Below, piece by piece: positions 59,166-64,000 of a stretch of DNA of 64,000 nt. The stretch is from Syngnathus acus (taxonomy: Eukaryota > Chordata > Actinopteri > Syngnathiformes > Syngnathidae): positions 5,413,001 to 5,477,000 of the forward strand of contig NC_051087.1 in the NCBI RefSeq assembly GCF_901709675.1, in the 5' to 3' direction. The notes under the pieces were generated by a model. The model was not told the origin of the DNA and ran no database searches. It saw nothing but the letters and a program-made list of their open reading frames with translations. The position numbers and the translations under genes were made by a program. Position 1 is the stretch's first letter. Every line of letters starts with the position of its first letter.

Positions 59166-59253
59166 TGGAGCTCGTTTCAGGAGGATGGAAGCAGAACCTA
59201 CGAGCTGATCTGAAAGACCAACTGAACAAGTCAAACTTCAACTTCAAGACAAC

Positions 59254-60359
59254 ATGAAGACTCTGAGCCTCCTCGCCATCTGTGCTCTCCTCTCAGCATG
59301 CTGGGCCACAGGAGGTAAGGAGCGTTCTGGAACATCACCGTCCGTGCTTGGGAAAAACTTTGCTCATAACTTCTATTTTGTGTTCTTTCAACAGTTGTGG
59401 AACACGACGGTGACTCTGACCACTCAGACGCCGGCGATCTCGCCGCTATCGTGGTCGATGATGCCGGAGACAACGGAGATGCCGGAGACAACGGAGATGC
59501 CGGAGACAACGCCGACTCTTCAGCCGCCGACTCTTCCAACTCATCCTCAGACTCGTCCGATTCGGATTCAGACTCCAATTCTGATTCCGACTCTGACTCC
59601 AATTCTGACTCCGACTCTGACTCCTCTTCTTCCTCCTCTTCTTCCTCCTCCTCTTCATCTGAGTCGGACAGTATTGAAGGTAAGCAAGCGGTTGATACAG
59701 TAATATAGCAAACAAGCAGAATAATATGGGTTAGTTGAAACTGATAGTTTAAACTGTAAAAAAAAAAAAAAAGCGCTTAAAAATAAATTGCTTACAGATA
59801 ATTAGATTTTAACAAAATGCAGCATGTGTGAATGCAGTGAAAGCTCTCTTGTAACTTTTTCTGCCTCCAAGGTTAAATCATGTCTCGCCATGCAAATCGT
59901 AATTACACAGAGAACACAGTTGTGAGATGTATTGTATGTTTGCATGCTTTTTCCCGCCTCCAAGCATTTCTTGTTCGGCTGAAAGGCTCAAAATTTCAAG
60001 TGTTTTACATTTGAAATATACATAAAAGTTTTCCTCCTTCTAGGGACAGACGCTCAAGATTCTCACGTGGTCATGAAACGTGACGTGGCTTCCGTTTTGC
60101 TGAGGACAAGACGCCAAGCCCCTCTTTCCTTTTACCAGATGGAGCGGTATGAGTTGTTTTTCAAATGATTCCACTTCCATTCAAAGCGCATGTCATTAAG
60201 TTGGTTAGTTCCAGATCACCGCTAGTCAGTCATGCAACATCTTCATTCCATTGCAGCCTGAGAGAGGTGTGTGAGCTGAACACAGGCTGCGATGAGATGG
60301 CGGAGACGCAGGGCATCGTGGCAGCCTACACGGCCTACTACGGACCCCCTCCCTTCTAA
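59254..60359 (+). CDS. oc2: Osteocalcin, OC2-type with Ser/Asp-rich prodomain (bone Gla protein)
   Basis: Four coding exons (59254-59314, 59395-59679, 60044-60146, 60257-60359) join to 183 residues, matching the four-exon osteocalcin gene plan. The parts are: a signal peptide ([20 protein letters not shown]); an acidic prodomain with three GDNGDA-type repeats and long (SD)n and S13 runs; a gamma-carboxylase recognition region ([12 protein letters not shown]); a RTRR cleavage site; and the mature Gla peptide ([11 protein letters not shown]...). The mature part keeps the three Gla-site glutamates (MER, REV, CEL), the Cys pair C-x5-C in [12 protein letters not shown], and the terminal AYYGPPPF. 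Gla residues bind calcium and hydroxyapatite. The enlarged acidic prodomain is what distinguishes fish OC2 from OC1 (about 100 residues total), and its serines fit Ser-x-Glu/Asp phosphorylation. TATA and CCAAT boxes lie upstream. Confidence 0.93.
59460..59513 (+). repeat. Three 18-bp tandem coding repeats in the osteocalcin prodomain
   Basis: GATGCCGGAGACAACGGA occurs three times in tandem (the last unit ends GCC), encoding three DAGDN-type hexapeptides. It lies just before the Ser/Asp tract. Confidence 0.9.
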
Positions 60360-61466
60360 GCGGTCCCGCTCGCCCATCACCTACGTTTGTCTCTCTTTCA
60401 TAATACGATTGCGATCAAGAGCATCATCTCCCCTCCAACAAGAGCCCAGACAAACAAAACCTGGTTTGGACCACGTTGTGATTACACAAACGGAGGTCAC
60501 AAACCTTTGCACAAGCGACGTCCAGAGAGGTGCACATAAAGTATGCAGTAGCCCATATATGTTGAAATGATTCCTCAGCCGCCCTTTGCATAACACGATG
60601 AATGGTGCTAAAAGTGTATTTGATTGATTGTATTGATATATTTATGCTATGCTTTAGCAGCGGTTATAGTAATAAGCTCATAGATGTACAGTAGTGTGTG
60701 AGAAATTATCTGCCATGGCTGTAACCACAAGTTGCCTCTGAATTTCAAGGAAATAAATTATTTTGTTTGTCCAACAATGACTTTGGTAGAAATCCTTTAA
60801 AAATCATGTTGAGGAAACCTTTTGAGCATTTTGTGTATCCTGGAGATGTCCTAGGTACTAGTATGCTCTTCGTCCTCTCCTCAGACATTTCAGTGCTCCA
60901 GTAGAATGGCTAGTGTGCACAACAATGATTAGTAGTCTAGGACAACTTAGCAGCATACTAGCAGCATGTTCCTAGTTGACATCTAGTCAGGGCTTAGTCA
61001 AGTGGGTCACAAAAGTAATATAGCAATCCTACTTGTATGTTGTTTTACTAGTCTTGACAAACAGCGCACTAGGGCATGGACCTTAAAATGAGTATCAAGG
61101 ATCTCAAATACTCAAATAGATTTTTTTTTTCTCAACAGCTCGGACAAAATTGCCATCAATTTTTGTACTGATCACTAGATGTCAGTGTTGATCAAACAGA
61201 TTGGATTGGGCTTTTCTAATCCTATGTCACACCAATACTTAGTTCTGATATGACACAAATATTTAACTTGGCTATCAGTATTAGATAAAGACCGTATAAT
61301 AATTTGCACAAATCTCCCATGTTCAGCAGTTACTACCTGGGTCATGACCAAGATTTTCTGATTAAGATCGGGACAACTCATCATACATATCACCAATTAA
61401 TTTACAGTTGCTTTCTTTTGATTGAAAGAATAAGTGTTTCAAATTTATTGTGCTGTGTATGTTACA

Positions 61467-61493
61467 ATATTATATATATATATATATATATAT
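61467..61493. repeat. (TA)n microsatellite
   Basis: An uninterrupted TA tract of about 13 units between osteocalcin and slc34a2. Confidence 0.9.
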
Positions 61494-61966
61494 TATTTAT
61501 TTTTTTTCATTTTTTTCTAACATTTCACACGTTTCCTCAGAGATGTCTTCTGTCCAAAAAAAACAGTAGAGCTCAAGAACGCCGTCTGCTGGACGTTCAA
61601 CACAGTACAAGGGCGCACGTTGCAGCGCACCAGGTAGGTTTGTTTGTTCGTTTGTTTTTGGTTTTATGCGGTGTATTTTATTAACCTTTTAAACCTCGTT
61701 GAACCAAGAATTTAAGATTTCACAGGTTGAATTATGACGAGATAAGATTAGCATGCGCCTGTGATTAACATGCTCACCTAAACAAGGTTAACCTGCACAC
61801 ACACGGTAGTCATTATCACAGTCACACGTGCTTCTTCTGTCTTATCAGCTAGAAAGACAAAAATGCAAAGTCCATCATACGTGTGTGCATTCGTATTGAC
61901 TAAGAATGTCATTGTTTTACTTTATGTAAATACAAATTGCGACCAGAAACGGGCTTCGACTTGGTT

Positions 61967-61993
61967 GGGGGGGGGGGGGGGGGGGGGGGGGGG
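61967..61993. repeat. Poly(G) tract (27 G)
   Basis: Twenty-seven consecutive guanines. Such a run can form G-quadruplexes and is prone to length error in sequencing, so the exact length is uncertain. Confidence 0.9.
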
Positions 61994-62655
61994 TTGCGTC
62001 TCTTGCAATATCTTACTGTAAATTAGTTTCTCTGTTACCGGTTAAAGGAGTCTTTTTAAAGCATGAAGAGAAACGAGTGAATCACCAACATAGATAAATT
62101 ACATTAAATGCGAGTAAGCAATGACTCTCAGCAAACTGCACTGACGTCTTAACGCGTGACAAGTCATGTGGATTTTTTTCCTGGATGTGCTTTATTATTA
62201 GAAACAAGTGAAATGATTAATTTAGGTTTAAATGGAGAAACGATCAAACCAAAAAATGTTAAATGTAGAAAATGATGCCAACATTACACATGATTCAGGT
62301 TTAAAAGGTTTATTTAGATGGACAGTCATCTAATTTTAAACAACATATTCTTTGAATATAATCACTTTGTATAATTATAAAATCATTTTACATCTCAAAA
62401 AGATGTGTGAACGAAGTCGCAGTGTCATCAAATCTACAAGATACAAATGGCGAAGGCTGATACGGCATTATTGGAAATGGAAAAAAGTATAATTGTAAAG
62501 CGGCACACAGATATGGTAGTATTGTTTAGTTGCTATAGTTTTACATGAATTACATTTTTTAAAATAGGCTCATTGTCCCTCTTAAATAATCTAGTGAAGA
62601 CATAAATAATGTTAATCTTGTGCAATAATTGTTGTGTTTAGCATGCAAAGGAAAC

Positions 62656-64000
62656 TCAAAGTTTGGTCAGTTTTACACTGTTTGGCTCAAACTTGATCTC
62701 AATTCCCAGCTCTGTGTCGTCGCACATTGCCGGGTTATCGTAGGCTTCTTTCTCCCACTCTTTGTCGTCCTTCACTTTATCTTCATCGCTGTTGCAGCAT
62801 TTGCAGCAGCAGCAACATTTGGCAGTGAACACAGCCACTACTTTGTCCCAGGGTTCTAGAGAGTGAGCCCAAAGCGGGAGGAAGTCCCAAGACCGCAACA
62901 CTGCTGGCAGACATTCAGGCTTCCTCTTCTGCAGCACATTGATGATAATGATGATGATGAGAAGAGCCACGAGAGGGCAGGCCACGCCCACTAGGACCTG
63001 CCATCCGGCCAGCGACAGACTGAAGACGAGGAGCGGCACAAGGAAGAAGCAGGAGATGATGTAGACTGCGGCGAACCAGCGGTAGGAGGCCGTGACGTTG
63101 CCCAAAGCTTTGGCCAGTCGGATGGGCAATCGGGTGAATGGAATCGGATACCACAGAACGATGCCAGTGATGTTGAACAGGAAGTGAACCAGGGCAATCT
63201 GGAGAAGTCATCCATGCACTTTATTAGCATGCAGGTAAATCACCAAAATGCATTTATTGTGAACTATTGTTTATCACCTGCAGAGCGTTACCCAACGTGT
63301 CTGCTGGACTGGCCATGGCTGCCAAGATGGCCGTGGTGGTGGTGCCAATGTTGGAACCAAGAGACAACGGATAGGCTCTCTCAATGCTGATGACGCCAAT
63401 ACCTACAGGTATGTGCACAAGGTAGGCCCATGAGAATTTTCAATCACTTCAGATGAACATGCTCAGATTGAATTTTTTTAATTCTAGGGTTCTGGTCGGC
63501 GGACGGACAAATGAGTGATCTCACCAACAAGCGGAGTGATAGCGGAGGTAAAAACAGAGCTGCTCTGCACAATGAAGGTCATTCCAGCTCCGACTAAAAT
63601 GGCAATGTATCCTGTGACCCAACCGAAAGGGAACGGGAAATCTGCACACACGTGTTAGCATAGAACACCTTAAGCACTCAAATGCAATGCGTTGCCTTGT
63701 CCAAGGTTAAACAAGCCTTGTGCATCCACTCACTTGTGTTAAGTATTTTCTTGATAATCATGGCCACTTGACCCTTAAGCATGGAGTTGAGCAACTTGAC
63801 TATAAGCAGCAGGCAGGAGCACAACACCAGCAAAGAGAGAGCCAGGAGGATCAGACCCACAGCCAGATCGGACAAGTTCACGTTTACAAAAAGGTGATCA
63901 CCTGACAAGACACACACAGTCACCGTGTCAAGTACGCTCATAGATGAAATTCCTTTATGTCGTGTCATGCTCACATTTTTTAATGTTGTACGTCTGTGAG
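62656..64000 (-). CDS. slc34a2: Sodium-dependent phosphate transporter 2B (NaPi-IIb), C-terminal half (5' partial)
   Basis: Minus-strand exons 63975-64000 (runs off the window), 63734-63901, 63525-63641, 63278-63402 and 62656-63198 join in frame. They encode the second SLC34 repeat. This includes [40 protein letters not shown] and the signature [13 protein letters not shown]. Then follow [46 protein letters not shown] and two further membrane spans. The protein couples Na+ to inorganic phosphate uptake at the apical membrane of intestine, kidney or other epithelia. The cytoplasmic tail has the cysteine cluster CCCCCKCC typical of type IIb rather than IIa or IIc, followed by an acidic stretch and the end KLTKL. 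It faces the osteocalcin gene tail-to-tail. Which fish copy this is (a or b) cannot be told from here. Confidence 0.92.

Larger units (their letters stand above)
55180..59253. other. Intergenic region between erp27 and osteocalcin
   Basis: About 4 kb of AT-rich sequence holds one hAT-like short element (55599-55887) and the osteocalcin promoter at its right end. I searched by eye for a matrix Gla protein gene between erp27 and the osteocalcin and saw none. Short ORFs lack domains and splice context. Confidence 0.55.
60360..62655. other. Intergenic: osteocalcin 3' UTR and slc34a2 3' UTR (convergent)
   Basis: The osteocalcin 3' UTR probably ends after AATAAA near 60751. A (TA)n tract (61467-61493) and a G27 run (61967-61993) follow. 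The last few hundred bases before 62656 would be the minus-strand 3' UTR of slc34a2. No other gene was detected. Confidence 0.55.

Noticed and set aside
59231-59602. Minus-strand ORF rich in Ser/Glu (and a Lys/Arg-rich one in another frame).
   Set aside because: They are reverse-frame reflections of the Ser/Asp repeat in the osteocalcin prodomain.
1-64000. CRISPR arrays, bacterial operons, phage or retroviral genes, tRNA and rRNA genes.
   Set aside because: No regularly spaced repeats, polymerase or integrase motifs, or rRNA-like blocks were seen. No tRNA cloverleaf was recognised by eye, though a short one could be missed without a covariance search.

Overview
The window is nuclear DNA from a ray-finned (teleost) fish. 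It shows compact GT-AG introns of tens to a few hundred bases, many homopolymer and dinucleotide tracts, and vertebrate genes with fish-type features: a multi-exon f8a, a ZP egg-coat gene without a transmembrane tail, and an osteocalcin with a Ser/Asp-rich prodomain. No bacterial, CRISPR or viral content was seen. Gene models were built by hand from splice signals and reading-frame continuity. Every complete CDS model below sums to a multiple of three.

Layout: (1) 384-1252 (+), the 3' end of an Ig-superfamily receptor gene with an ITIM-like tail. (2) 1895-4897 (+), f8a, encoding the 40-kDa huntingtin-associated protein HAP40, in 11 coding exons. (3) 6385-9176 (-), a four-TM PMP22/EMP-family gene. 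(4) 13684-20276 (+), a 1103-residue zona pellucida protein with three extra ZP-N-like repeats, a Pro-rich repeat region, a trefoil and a ZP module. (5) 22538-45219 (+), rbfox2, the RNA splicing regulator, in 13 coding exons plus a candidate internal first exon. (6) 49002-49311 (-), pde6h, the inhibitory gamma subunit of photoreceptor PDE6. (7) 52723-55179 (+), erp27, a non-catalytic ER PDI-family protein. (8) 59254-60359 (+), an OC2-type osteocalcin. (9) 62656 to beyond 64000 (-), the 3' half of slc34a2, a Na/phosphate cotransporter.

These are independent eukaryotic genes, not an operon. The pde6h-erp27-Gla-protein order resembles human 12p12.3 (PDE6H, ARHGDIB, ERP27, MGP), with an osteocalcin at the MGP position. 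The osteocalcin gene and the phosphate transporter are convergent neighbours.

The most interesting points are the ZP protein's serial ZP-N architecture, a cluster of UGCAUG (Rbfox binding) motifs after the 93-nt RRM exon of rbfox2 that suggests autoregulation, a candidate alternative first exon of rbfox2, the osteocalcin synteny, the absence of the expected first-loop cysteines in the EMP protein, and two non-autonomous inverted-repeat elements, one with an exact 8-bp target duplication.
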